Shown here piece after piece: positions 26,938-38,445 of a stretch of DNA of 64,000 nt (position 1 is its first letter; the number at the start of each line of letters is the position of its first letter). A program made the position numbers and the translations under genes. The notes under the pieces are model-generated. The model did no database searches. It saw only the letters and a program-made list of their open reading frames with translations, and had not been told where the DNA came from. Source of the DNA: Epiperipatus broadwayi (taxonomy: Eukaryota > Onychophora > Udeonychophora > Euonychophora > Peripatidae); assembly GCA_028023455.1 (NCBI GenBank), contig JAQFVV010000001.1, positions 22,585,401 to 22,649,400 on the forward strand. Reading direction: 5' to 3'.

Positions 26938-27010
26938 ATCATTTTCTATTATATTCTGTCCCCCCCCCCCCCCCCCCCCCCCCAAGGGATCATTTTCTAT
27001 TATATTCTGT
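26938..27010. repeat. 24-C tract between two 22-bp direct repeats
   Basis: The 22 bases at 26938-26959 (ATCATTTTCTATTATATTCT plus GT) recur exactly at 26989-27010. Between them lie 24 C and AAGGG. This looks like a duplication created when a C-rich stretch was inserted, or an assembly artefact at a homopolymer. Confidence 0.85.
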
Positions 27011-27404
27011 GTTGTTTTATTATTATATTTGTCCACAATTAAAATTGCATACTATATCTGAGGTTACATTTAAATTTACATGGAGTTCGCAATCTCACTT
27101 TTAATTAATATTTTTTTATTATTATCTTGGATATATAGATGTCTATATTATGGGTGTCTATCATGGGAGGGTGATTAGTTTTAAATTAAGTAAAGAAATG
27201 ATAGATACTCATCATAGACATAGAAACTGTAAGTACATAGGGATATCCAAGTAATTTATAGGCATTTGTAAATATTTTTCTTTATTGAAATTTTTCTATT
27301 CTAAATTGATTGGAAATTTCTTTTATGTTTGAATATATCTTACTTTTTTGTAAATAAATATTATGAAGTTTTGTTATTTGACAAGGTCTCTGTAGTTTTG
27401 TTGA

Positions 27405-27458
27405 TCCAGCATTTACATTCAGTCCAGCATTTACATTCAATCCAGCATTTACATTCCA
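27405..27458. repeat. Three-copy 18-bp minisatellite
   Basis: TCCAGCATTTACATTC plus two variable bases is repeated three times in tandem. It stays open when translated, but only because the unit length is a multiple of three. Confidence 0.9.
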
Positions 27459-29499
27459 TCCTATAACCAATATTTTACACATGCACACATCCACATTATT
27501 GTTTGATAAGCATGTGAGAGAATATTAAATAAAGGTTATTTCTTTCTAATAGATAGGATGTATTATTTTAGTTGTTGATTAACAGTTTGCATAGATACAT
27601 ACCTGTTAAGAGAGTCGAATGCGAATTCTTCCTGAGTTCGAATATCTGAGGCAATGGTTTTGGAAAAGAGTGGTGAGATGTTAGATGAACTGATTTAAAT
27701 TACATGTGGCTTTGATGGATAATGCTTAGGCTAGTCTATGAGAGATGTATGTAATCATGAATCAGATACTTCATCGTGTTATCTCTAACATCCTACATGA
27801 AGACCCTAGGTCCGACAGTAGTTAGATGCGAGCTTGCTCTCTTTCTCCTATATACGTGGATGGACCTGACTTGCATTTGGCACTATTAACTTTAGGATAT
27901 GGCAGATAGGTGTACTAGCACTTTTAGATTGGATGTAAATTAATTATACGTTGTGGACAAACCAGCTGATTGATGAAGTTGATTTGTGTAGCCAAGTGTA
28001 TTTGCGGACCGGCACATCCGGGTATATCCGACCATAGCATTACAATATATTATAAACTTTTTCAAAGAAGTTAATTAATTCCAAAGAATCTCCAAACAAA
28101 AAATATTTTAATTGAAAAATAAAAACTATCTTAGAATCTGTATTTTCCTTAATATGAATTGAGATCTAGTTTTTAAGCTTCATTATAAAAGCAGATAATA
28201 ATAAAAATTTGCAATCTCATGACTCATAAATGTTATTATATAATAAAAATTAATTATCGAACTTCTAATTTCAAATAAAATTAAACATTAACTTAAATCT
28301 ATTTTATAATAAAATTAGCATTTATATTTTATTGAACTCACATTTATTTTTCTCTTTATCTAGTACTTTGCTATTATTAATCTGTAAAATTATTTATAAA
28401 AAATTTCAAATTATTTAAATTATGTATAATAGTTTAATTAATGTGGTAAAAATAAAAATAAATGAGTTATTGACATGAAGTTTGGGCATCAAAAGTGACC
28501 GAATCATGCCCCATGGATCTTGAACTATAGAGCTGCCTTTCTATTACTGTATTAAAGAACATGGACAAGTAGTCAGATATCTGGCATCTGGATTCATAAC
28601 CTGGAGTTAAAACACAAATGAAACTTTGGAAAAAAAATTTCAGAGCTTAAGAAAACAGGATTTTTATTTGAGGAGAAACCCACAACCAGATCAGTTAGCC
28701 ATTTAATTATTGGTTGATAAATAGGTATTTAATTACTCTTGACTAGAAGGTAAAATAATTTCAAAAACTGAAAACTCTCACTATATAATAACTTAGAAGG
28801 AAATAGCTAAAAAGAAGTCAATTATTATTTTATTGTTTGTTTATAGTAGTTGTTTTCTATCTAGATTTTTTACAAAAACTATCTTGTCATTCATTGCCAT
28901 ATATACCATTGCAAAATCTTTCTGACTGATATAAATTCAAATCAACATATTTTTATTCTTTAAATTATTTTTTATCTTTTGTTAAAGAGCCATTCACAAA
29001 TGTTAATTTTTAAATAAATCTTGAATTAGTAAATCAATTTCAGGATTCTTCAATTTTAATTAAGGTAAATTAATATGGATAGTAAATAACTTGGTTAAAA
29101 AAAAATAAAAAAAATGTGTTTGAAAAAATGCGACAAACAATTTTAGAAATTATATTTGTATAATATAAACTCAAATTAATTATATGAATACAATTTCTGA
29201 AATTGTTAATTGTAAGCTGTCTAATTTTAATTTCAAACCTTTATATTAATATAAATTGTTGTGAATATAGCATAAACAGGATAAAAATAATCAGTTAAGA
29301 ATTCATATATAATTTTTATTAATTTTGGAAATATATTTTGCTATTTACTTAGTCATTTTCTTCTACGCTTTTATGCAGTAATTTTATCAAACAGCCAGTC
29401 ACTATAGAATCACATAGCTTTTTTCATTAAAAAATTAAAATAAATATTTCTCCAAACATGTGAACTAATTTTAAAAAATATATAAAAGATCATCAATAT

Positions 29500-31140
29500 C
29501 AATTTAATATATGATAGTTTCTCCAAGTTTAACACAATTTCTTCTATCCTAGTTTTTTTCTTTATCTCATATGAAATATCTAAGTCTCTTCCAATCTTTT
29601 GGGATTAAGTTTAAGGGTTCAGTTGGTCTGTTATCTTTTCTATAATATAACCAGCCCAGTTCCATTGCAGCTTTCTAATCGTCTCAAAAATGTCAGTGAT
29701 GCCAATTTGTTCTCTATTCCATAGATTTCATTTCTAATACCTCCTTGATAATACAACACACATTTCTTCATACATGACTATGTGGTCTGTAGTTTCCATA
29801 CTGTTATTTTGTTATATCCAAGTCTCATGTCTATAAATAAAACTTTTTCAAGTATATACATATCTTTTTTGTTATTTCTACCAAAACACTGAAATTAAAT
29901 TTTATGTTTAATTTCAATCGTTAAATTTTCATTCAAATTAATAAATTGACAACCATGGTCAGAGGTTTGGGGGGGGGGGGAGTTTTCTGACAGAGATATT
30001 TTAAATGCTTTCTCTGGCTAAGCATTTACCACAAACCTTGTTGAGGAATTGGTAAACCTCACTGTTTATATCTCACAAGCTTAAGAAAATTGGGTCATGT
30101 AATCTATGACTCTTATTTTGACTAATTATAATTAACTTTCATTTCATTACTATAAATCTTTATTTTCTTCTTATTGAAAACCATAATATAATTACTTAGC
30201 ATTTATTTTTAGGCTTACTTTCTCACTGTCAAATGATAAGTTCCTGTAACATTTTCTGAACCTCTGAAACATAATTTTTGAAAATAATTACAGTATATCA
30301 TCTGCAAAATCTTCATAACTTGAATAATCTTGACTTATTTTATTTTCTAACTTCCCATAAAATGTTTTTTTGAGAAATAAAATCACATTATATTATATCT
30401 TGCCAAGTTATGCTTCTTTGTAATATGTAATCTATTCAGACTCAATGGAGATGTCAGTAAATATTATTATTAATAGTTGATTATTTCAATCTAATTTTGA
30501 TTATTTGTTATTATATTTGCTTTAGAATCTGACAATATTTTGGGGACATATCTAGATATTTCAAAGCCTTAATCAATATAAGTATGCTTACAGAATCAAA
30601 TGCTTTTTTTTATTATAATCTATAAAACCAATGCAAAGTGGCAACTCATATTCACTAACTTTCAATAATTTTTCTCAAATCTTGGATGTGATCAATTCTC
30701 AACAAATACTATGTAATGACTTGAAGTAAAGATTTTATATGAAACTATGCTTAAAATAACTATAATAATTCCATCATTTTCTGGAGCTTTTCCATTTTAT
30801 TTAGATTTAATTGCTTATCCCATTTTTCATTTAAAATACTTGGACATTTCAAAAAGTTTTGTTATAATTTTGGGGCTACTTTATTTTCTTGTTTTTTATT
30901 ATTATGTAATTTTTATTGAATACTTCTACACACTTAATAATGTTATCCCACCTTTTAGTAATGGCCCATATTTTCTTCTTATTGCTGAAAAATTCTATAT
31001 TGTTAAATTTTTGTTCTCTTCTAAAGCTTCATGTCAATTTAATTATATACATTCCTATGTTAAAATTAACTCATTATTATTCAATTTAATGGTAATCCAG
31101 AAATTCAGTTCTTCTCAATAGATTCTTGTAAACATTTTCA
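29500..31140 (-). mobile_element. RTE-type non-LTR retrotransposon remnant
   Basis: Minus-strand frames, broken by many stops and frameshifts, show parts of a reverse transcriptase in the correct order. KAPENDGI lies near 30780. FIDYN...KAFDSV, motif A, lies near 30592-30650 and has extra A residues inside it. FADDIL, motif C, lies at 30297-30308. A C-terminal block, ITDIFETIRKLQWNWAGY, lies near 29640-29710 and is typical of the RTE proteins often annotated as F52C9.6-like. The endonuclease part is not recognisable. It is an old, dead insertion inside PAICS intron 1, in the same orientation as the gene. Confidence 0.8.
29969..29980. repeat. Poly-G tract (12 G)
   Basis: An uninterrupted run of 12 G inside the RTE remnant, so it probably expanded after insertion. 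Confidence 0.85.
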
Positions 31141-31144
31141 TACT

Positions 31145-31154
31145 CCCCCCCCCC
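31145..31154. repeat. Poly-C tract (10 C)
   Basis: A C run at the presumed upstream edge of the RTE remnant. Confidence 0.85.
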
Positions 31155-34100
31155 TCCTTTTTTGGACATATTGTTAGTCTTAATTGAAGATTTACTGAAT
31201 TGCTTTTTTTTAACTTCCTATTATATAAATAGCTATTCTTTCTTAGTAAAGTTCTAATATTTTCTTCTTAATCTATTCCAAGTTAGACTAGCTTCAAAAT
31301 CTTAATATCTAAAGCAAGTTGAAAAAATTTAACTTAAATTCAATGAAATAATTCTTAAAGTTAGGAGACTCAAATATTGAGAAATGCAGAGCTTAATTGG
31401 AAATATTTTTTTACTAGACTCTAGTATCACAGTTAAGATCTGTGGAATTTTAGAAATATACAATTTATTATAAATTGTATATCTTTATGGTAGAGTGATA
31501 AGCAATCAGAATGAGTTTTAAAAGTACATGTAAATTAATGGATCAAATGGATTTAAGTACATTTTAATAGAAAATTGTATACATGCAAATGAAATTAGTC
31601 AACATGCAGAATGCAAAAGTATTTTTAAAAATAAGTTGTTACAAATCACTTCTTTGTGACTAAAACGATTTAATAAAAATATGAGATTTAATTTTTGTTT
31701 GGGAAAAAATCAAAATATACACAGCAACATAGTCATATATGTGCACATATATATATAAAGGAAAGGAAAAGTAGAAACAAACACAGACAAAATTTTTGTT
31801 GATCTATATTTTCTACATTTCTTGGAATAAAATAATCATAGTAAAAGAGTTAAATAACTCTGGATTTAAAATAGAATTTTATTATAAAATAAACATTTAA
31901 AAAGAGCTAATAAATAGTTCTATTTGTAATTCTGATTTTAAAATTGAGAAACAAGCATGTTTTATGATCTACTGATAATTGTACAAATTTCTGTTATCTA
32001 TTTTTGAAATCTTTTAATCAATGCTCTATCTATCTAAAAACATGTAAATCACACCTTTGGTAAAATTTCAAAGTTGTTTCCAAAAGTAGTTTGTAATTAA
32101 AAGTGATTTGAAAAGATTAAAATTGTTTTAAATCAAGATAAGGATTAGACAGAAGAAACTGTTTTAATTAAGGTGTTTTTTATCATCTCAGATGACACTT
32201 AGAAAAAGGGCTGATAAAAATATCAGTTCAGTTTGACTAATAATTTTTAGAGAAGCATTGTCAGTAAAAGCTAGCTAGTAGAGTTACACAGAAAACTATC
32301 ATGACAATGTAAGGATGCAAGGAAGCAGCTGCTCACAATTCAATGGCAGAGTTTGAATTCATATGGAGGAAAATGATTCACTTCTTTGTGTTGAAATTCA
32401 TAGGCTACAAAGGTGTTCCGAAAAACAACTTGCTGGCCTGAAGCCCATCAAATCCTAAACAGAAGGGAAATGATGCAATGCCAACCATACCTGAATTATA
32501 CTTTCCTGATAATGACAAGACCTGGACTATATCTTTCTTGATGGGACAATCCTGGACTGGCTCTTACCAAGAGAACCCCAGCTTGCTGAAGAAGCAATTA
32601 TACATATGCTGCTGTTTATATGCAGAGAAGCACAGATAAATGTATACACAGCTGGTGAGTAGCATTATATATAATAACAAATTTTTAAATAATTTCTTTG
32701 GTAAAATCACAAATAAAATTATATATTTTAAAAGAAGGCAAGTAAAATTTTGCTGGAATGAAATGATTGATTCATAGTCACTTCCAAAACTCAAAAATCT
32801 TTTAGGGTAAAAAAAAAAAAAGAACAAAGGAAATTTGCTGGAATTTTTTTTTTTTTTAAAAAAAAAGACATTTACAATTAAGAGTACCATGAATAATATA
32901 AATCTGCTTGGATTAAAAATCTAGAAATAAAAATTTAATTCATTGACCTTATATTTTTTTAAAGAAAACTTTAAATAGTAATGAGAGAATTAATAATTGA
33001 TTTATATTATTTTTTATATACTGTATATACACGCAATGTGAATTTTATGCATATTCAAAATGGAATTAGTAATTATAAAAATTAATGTTGTTTATTATTT
33101 TGATAAATTCAAATATGATAAAAAATGAACTTCATTTATATCTTATTCATCAATTGTACTGCACTTTGTATGCATATTTATATATCAATGCGGTTAAAAA
33201 TTAATGTCATTTATTGTTTTGACAAAATTACATTTATGTTAATAAACACATGTCTGTGCGATTATATCTATGTATTGTATGCAAATCTATTGGAAGACAT
33301 GTGTAAATCACAATGTAATAAATCGAATTTTTCTTTTATGTTAATCAACACATATATGTAAAATTTAATCTTTTTTTTTTATTAAATGTCAATTCAAACA
33401 TGTTCATTTAATATCAAGCCAAACCTAGTAAAACATATATGTAAACCACAATGGTAACTTGAGTTTTGTATAGTAACCATTGTAAATCACAATGTGATAA
33501 TTTTTTATTGTATGTTAATCAAAATAAGAAAGCTTTAATGTGTATAGCCATATTCTAAAGACCTTAGTATCATTTTTTTGTTATTAATAAACTTATTCAA
33601 TTATTAAAATTATTCCAATGTACTTGATTCTAAAAGTTTTGATCATGTAAATCATCATCTTAATCACAATAACAGTAATAGAGCTTATGTTCACTGAGCT
33701 AGATTCGTATATAACAGTCTGATTATATTAATAGGGACATATTTAGTGCTTAAGGGATACCCAGTATGATTGATATATCCAGAGATTATATTCTTTAAAG
33801 CCTATGCATATTTTTTACATGTCTTATTAAAAATTAAGTTTATAGTTGGCCAGTATATTAATGGTACAAGTGGCCTGAGCATTGATGATGATCAGCCCCA
33901 GCATTATTGTTTAGATTTTTGATTCTTATGTATTCTGATGGATGAGCACTTAAAAGATAATTGCCCCAAGCTGGCAATGGCAGAATGACTATTGATTTAT
34001 TGTATTCATTTGATTGCTGATCATTCATGATGATGAATAGTTATTTCTTTTGAGTATTACTTATACTTATTGATATGGTTAATTATTCTTTTAGGTGCTC

Positions 34101-36792
34101 TAAGGAGATAACTGATCTCTTCTGATCTAGCTGGCTGATCTCTCATGATTTCATGCTCTCTTTAGAATCTTATTTATTAGAAATTATACTTAAATAATAA
34201 AAATTACTTTAATATTTAATTTTAAAATGTTTATTATTGATGAATGACCACCTAATACCCCATCACATTATAATATATATATGATACTTTTTTTTTAATG
34301 AATATAACTGCCACATTGTTCAAATGTTCATGCTGAATTGGTATCTCAAGTAAATTTTGATCAGGTTTTTGGTTTAGAAAAATTATTTTCTCCTGATGCC
34401 AATCAATAAGATTTTCAAAAAAATCCAAAGGGCAATAACATTTGGAAATGCAATATGCCACTTGTTGCAAACAAGGAATTCATGAAGTTTTGAACCTCTG
34501 TTCGCAGAACTGGTTTCATTTTCTCACAAAGCATGAAATCATTAATACCCGCTAGTTTTATGGCTTGTTCTTTTTACTATGTCACCTTAACATTTAGCAA
34601 TGTCATTTCCTGGTTGGTTCAAGTGTTATGGACATTATCATTTGACCAAACAATTTCACTATAATGATTGTTTCTAAATCTATCAAAGGTTCATCAGCAA
34701 ATTCATTATTTTAATTTTTTTTGAGAATTGAATATCTAATTTTTATGCAAATTATCTGCCTGTCGAGGCTTCATCAAAATCTTTTTCTTTATATGACTTC
34801 ACTCAGAAAGTTTTTGCAATGAAGGAAACCCTGTAGCAACATCCACAATATTACACTGAAGTACTTTATAAAATTCACTTCAAAAAATATTTGCAAAGTA
34901 ATAATTCAATATTACTTTTTACTTAAAATAATTCTTAACACTATAATCATTCTCTTCTTTTAGAATCTATATAACAGCAGAAAAAAAAAGCTTAGACCCT
35001 TCTTTTATCAATAGGTATGAATAGAAAATAATTAAATGGATCAATTACCAACTATCACTACTTAGATTTTTATTATTATTGCTATAAAGTGCAAAGAAAT
35101 AGAGGTCAGCAGTTGTACTGATAATCATTTTAACTCTCATTATCCCAAGATCCTGATCAATAGTCATCTAGTTTTATTTTCAAATTTATAATTTATTTTT
35201 TAAAAAATAGTACTTGGTGGAATAAGACTTGTTTATAAATTCATTTTATTTATTTTTTTTTTGTAACTATTCATAAATTCTCTTTTTTTTTCACATTAAA
35301 TTTACAAATATTTTTTTCCAATCTATAAGTAAAAAATAAATTGCAGAAAATGTTTAAATACAAAAAAATTATTGCAGTTAATAGCAAATTTCTTGTTATA
35401 ACTATATAATATATAATTCAGCTTTTTTGTGCTTTTTAAAAGCAATTTTATTTTATTTCCTTCTGATTAATATATAAAAGATTAAACAGATCTCTGATGG
35501 ATGCTGCAGATTCAACTGAAATAGAAGAAAATAATACAAAATTGCTAAAATGCAAAAAAGAGAAATGATGTTATATTAAATTGAACAATAAAGATAATGA
35601 AGATATTGAAACACATATATATATATACAAAATATGAAATTAAAACAGATTTTGGGAAATATTGTCAAAATCCTTAACAATAATTTTTATGGTCAAAACA
35701 AACTCTTTAAAATGACTTTGGTCCACAAATGGACAAAAATTTAAATAAGCAGATAGATTAAATTGCAATAAGTATAATACATCTTCAGGGCTAATATGTA
35801 GTTGGGAGCAAGTGCTATGAGCTTTATAGACTTTTTTTTCCCTTTTAATCACAATTTCGATCAATCATGGTTGAAGAAAATTGAAAACAAATTTGTAAAC
35901 TGTTTCTAACTGCTTTTTGCCTGAAAAGCTTTAAAAAACCAAATCAGTGTTTTAAAAAAGAAAATAACTAAGAAAATAGATACAGAATAACCAAATGCTT
36001 GCTGTTAAGCTTTTTCAATTTTCCTTTCTTGTTTGATCCTCTAATTAAAAATAGGTAGTCATTTATCAATCAATAATTTAACATTGATATTTAATATGAC
36101 ATCAACCTAAAAAAAAAAAAAAGAAATTCTAAACTTTCTAAGGAACTGAAAAGATGTCACAGTTTATGAATATCAGATCATAAGCTTGGTATTCAAATAC
36201 TCTAATCACCATTATGCTTTAGTAGCTGTTAATAAAATGAAATTGACATTTCTATCCAAAGAATCTTTTAAGATTTACAATTCTTAACCCTGCCAAGCGA
36301 TATGATACAATTGAGATAAGGGATGCGCTGATAAAAATCAAAAACTTTGTAAATGTAATTCAAAATCGTAAAAATTAGACTAATTATTTAAATATGATAC
36401 TATATATAAAAAGATCAAGAAAAGAAAGTACTGTATTAAAATTGCAAAAAAAAAATTAAGATAGATATTAAGAACACTTGCAAACACAATACAAGTATTT
36501 ATAACTTTTATGACAAGACGAACAATTGTAATTAAAAGTTTTTCTTATAATTTCATACTTAACAAAAAATTAAAACTGCATACTGTGCAATGTATTACAA
36601 AAATATGTCTATGGAAATCATAACTAAAAACACTATGACATATTAAGATTGATTAATTACAACAATCCGTCCACGGAAGTTGAACCAATAAAATATCTTT
36701 TAGAACTAAAAAAAAAAAAAACCCACAAATTTTACTAAAAATTTAACTTGCAATTTCAAACTTATTAAATATATAAGAATTGGAAAACTTAC

Positions 36793-36802
36793 TTTCGGTC
36801 AT
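36793..36802 (-). CDS. PAICS: PAICS exon 1, coding part (start codon)
   Basis: The minus strand reads AAAAAATGACCGAAA followed by the perfect donor GTAAGT. It encodes Met-Thr-Glu plus the first base of the next threonine. The leftover phase fits exon 2 exactly. A three-residue leader before the conserved domain is a sensible N-terminus for PAICS. The untranslated part must extend to the right, into the promoter-like segment, but its length cannot be read from the sequence. The main risk is that another first exon exists, since ten coding bases carry little information. Confidence 0.8.
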
Positions 36803-36980
36803 TTTTTGCTAATTTGTGCAGGTGGCGAAATAACTTCTAACCTAAAACTTAGCGCCACACACTGACTCTACGAGAGTGCGTGAGAACTTCACGATATCTT
36901 TTTATTGGTGCTTAAAATGGCTGACGTAGAGTTTTCGTCAATAAATCCGTGGAAATTTTACCCAATTATGACGTTCTTAT
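36803..36980 (-). promoter_or_regulatory. PAICS 5' UTR and probable promoter
   Basis: This segment is clearly less A+T-rich than its surroundings. It holds an ATTGG (CCAAT on the minus strand) at 36903-36907, about 100 bp upstream of the start codon. It also holds the inverted repeat CGTGA-GAACT-TCACG at 36879-36893 and two TGACGT (ATF/CREB-type) sites at 36922-36927 and 36969-36974. AAAATGGCTG at 36914-36923 resembles a YY1 site. No TATA box can be singled out in such A/T-rich DNA. The functions are inferred from motifs only. Confidence 0.5.
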
Positions 36981-36997
36981 TAAATAAATTGTATTAA
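36917..36997 (+). other. 26-codon open frame opposite the PAICS promoter
   Basis: ATG in the context AAAATGG starts a short frame, MADVEFSSINPWKFYPI and on to a TAA at 36995-36997. It points away from PAICS. It could be a chance frame, an upstream frame of a divergent transcript, or a first coding exon, though no donor is obvious. I do not recognise the peptide. Confidence 0.2.
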
Positions 36998-38102
36998 AAT
37001 TAAACGCAATTATTAATCTTTTTGTTTGATTGATTAATTAGCTTTTTTAAAATCTCTAAATATATTACTTTACTATGTTCAGATATTGTATAAATTGTCT
37101 GAATGACGATAAGTATTATAATTTTTAGTCATTGTCCTTATCTACAAAATTTTTATTATGTAACTTGGAAATCATAAATTTGGTAATGTACATGCTGCAA
37201 AAACTACTAATATTTTAGTCATCTAATATTTTATAATGTAACTTTAAAATGAGATATGTAAAGGAAATAAAGATAGGTTGCAGCAAATAATCGTAATGGC
37301 TTAATGGTCGGGAATTCATGAGAAGTTTCGAGCTACGGAATTGGACAGCTATCCGTAGACTTTAGTTTCAGATCACGCAGTGTATCACTGAAGATTGGCT
37401 ATAGTATGCAATTGCTTAATTAATACACAAATTTTATTCTTATATGCAAAAAATTAATATTGTGTGATAAACGTTCAATTACAGTTCATCTGTTTTTGCA
37501 TATTTTAATTATACGATGTATATATTGAATTTGCCGAATTATAATGGAACAGTTTGTGCTTGTCTCGAAGTCGCGTAATTTTATTCTTATTGAATATAAT
37601 AAAAAATCGTATTGATGTAAATTGGTTTCTCCTTAAATGAAGTTTGTGTGTTTTAATATTATATCCATTGATCCTGTTAGCAAAATTAAAAACTATTTGA
37701 AACCATAATTTACTATAGCAAATTGATGTATTGCCAAATTATTATTCTAGCCCTTATTCATAAAAGCTGCTTCATTAATTCCTCTACCCTATTCTCATAT
37801 TCCCCATTTTTTTTATAAAAAAAAAAAATATCTTCATTCTGTTTATAAATTTCTTTTTACACAGGATTTATTCTGCTCTATTCGCCAAACATAAATGTTC
37901 AATACTCTTTTCCATCTCTATATTTAAAGTTCAAATCCTTATTCCATTTTTTTGCCTTTCCCCCATGATTTCTGAAGCTTTTCTCTTTTGTACCACATCA
38001 CACTAAGTCTTTAGTGTTGAGATATATATTATATGATTCCAAACTTTATTCATTTTTTGGAAGTTTTTTTTTTTAATCAATTTATCTGTCCAATTTCCCC
38101 AC
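36981..38102. other. Intergenic stretch between PAICS and the hAT MITE
   Basis: Apart from the tRNA-like piece at 37290-37385, this stretch is A/T-rich sequence without an open frame or repeat that I recognise. Confidence 0.6.
37290..37385 (+). repeat. tRNA-like fragment, possibly from a SINE
   Basis: TGGCTTAATGGTCGG resembles an RNA polymerase III A box, and GTTTCAGATCACGCA about 65 bp later resembles a worn B box. The piece is less A+T-rich than its flanks. No cloverleaf can be folded with confidence, so it is more likely a SINE head than a tRNA gene. Confidence 0.35.
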
Positions 38103-38445
38103 CAGCATAATTGTGCCCTCCATGGTACCCTGGCTATAGGGATACTGCGAGATGTAGAAATAATGTTAAATTTTCAGGAGAATGCATTTGATAAAACATA
38201 ACATAGGACCATTAAAGATAAATGCTTCAATTTTAATATTATGTTAATGTCTTAATTTAATTATTTTAAATTATGTTCATTTTCACATCATTGATTAATG
38301 AATAAACAGAAACTTATCAACGATAAACTAATAATTAGAAAGTAAATTAATTTGAAAAAAAAAAGTATTTTCCTCAAGGGTGTACCGTGAGATGTAAAGA
38401 GCGAGATCAAGGGTACTGTGACATCAAAAAGGTTGGAAAATGCTG
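38103..38445. mobile_element. hAT-type MITE
   Basis: It begins CAGCATAATTGTGCCCTCCA on the plus strand, and on the minus strand it begins CAGCATTTTCCAACC. CAG followed a few bases later by CC-rich sequence is usual for hAT ends. The flanking octamers TTCCCCAC and CTCTACAC both fit the hAT target pattern nTnnnnAn and agree at 5 of 8 positions, as a worn duplication would. Both sides contain GGTAC and GAGATGTA blocks. No transposase is encoded. Confidence 0.65.

Larger units (their letters stand above)
9724..36792 (-). other. PAICS: PAICS intron 1 (about 27 kb)
   Basis: The donor GTAAGT lies at 36792-36787 and the acceptor AG at 9725-9724. The intron is packed with repeats listed separately. 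Less A+T-rich stretches that I could not assign are 10850-11300, 27600-28040, 32150-32660 and 34310-34560. The one at 32150-32660 has a donor-like GGTGAGT near 32653 but no sustained open frame. An old fragment at about 20935-21015 looks like a worn copy of the palindromic family. 33070-33540 holds loosely repeated units containing GTAAATCACAATGT. The rest is A/T-rich sequence with nothing recognisable. Confidence 0.8.

Noticed and set aside
30747-31121. 124-codon plus-strand open frame rich in hydrophobic residues
   Set aside because: It is antisense to the RTE remnant, and its composition (Phe, Ile, Tyr, Leu) is what T-rich DNA gives by chance.
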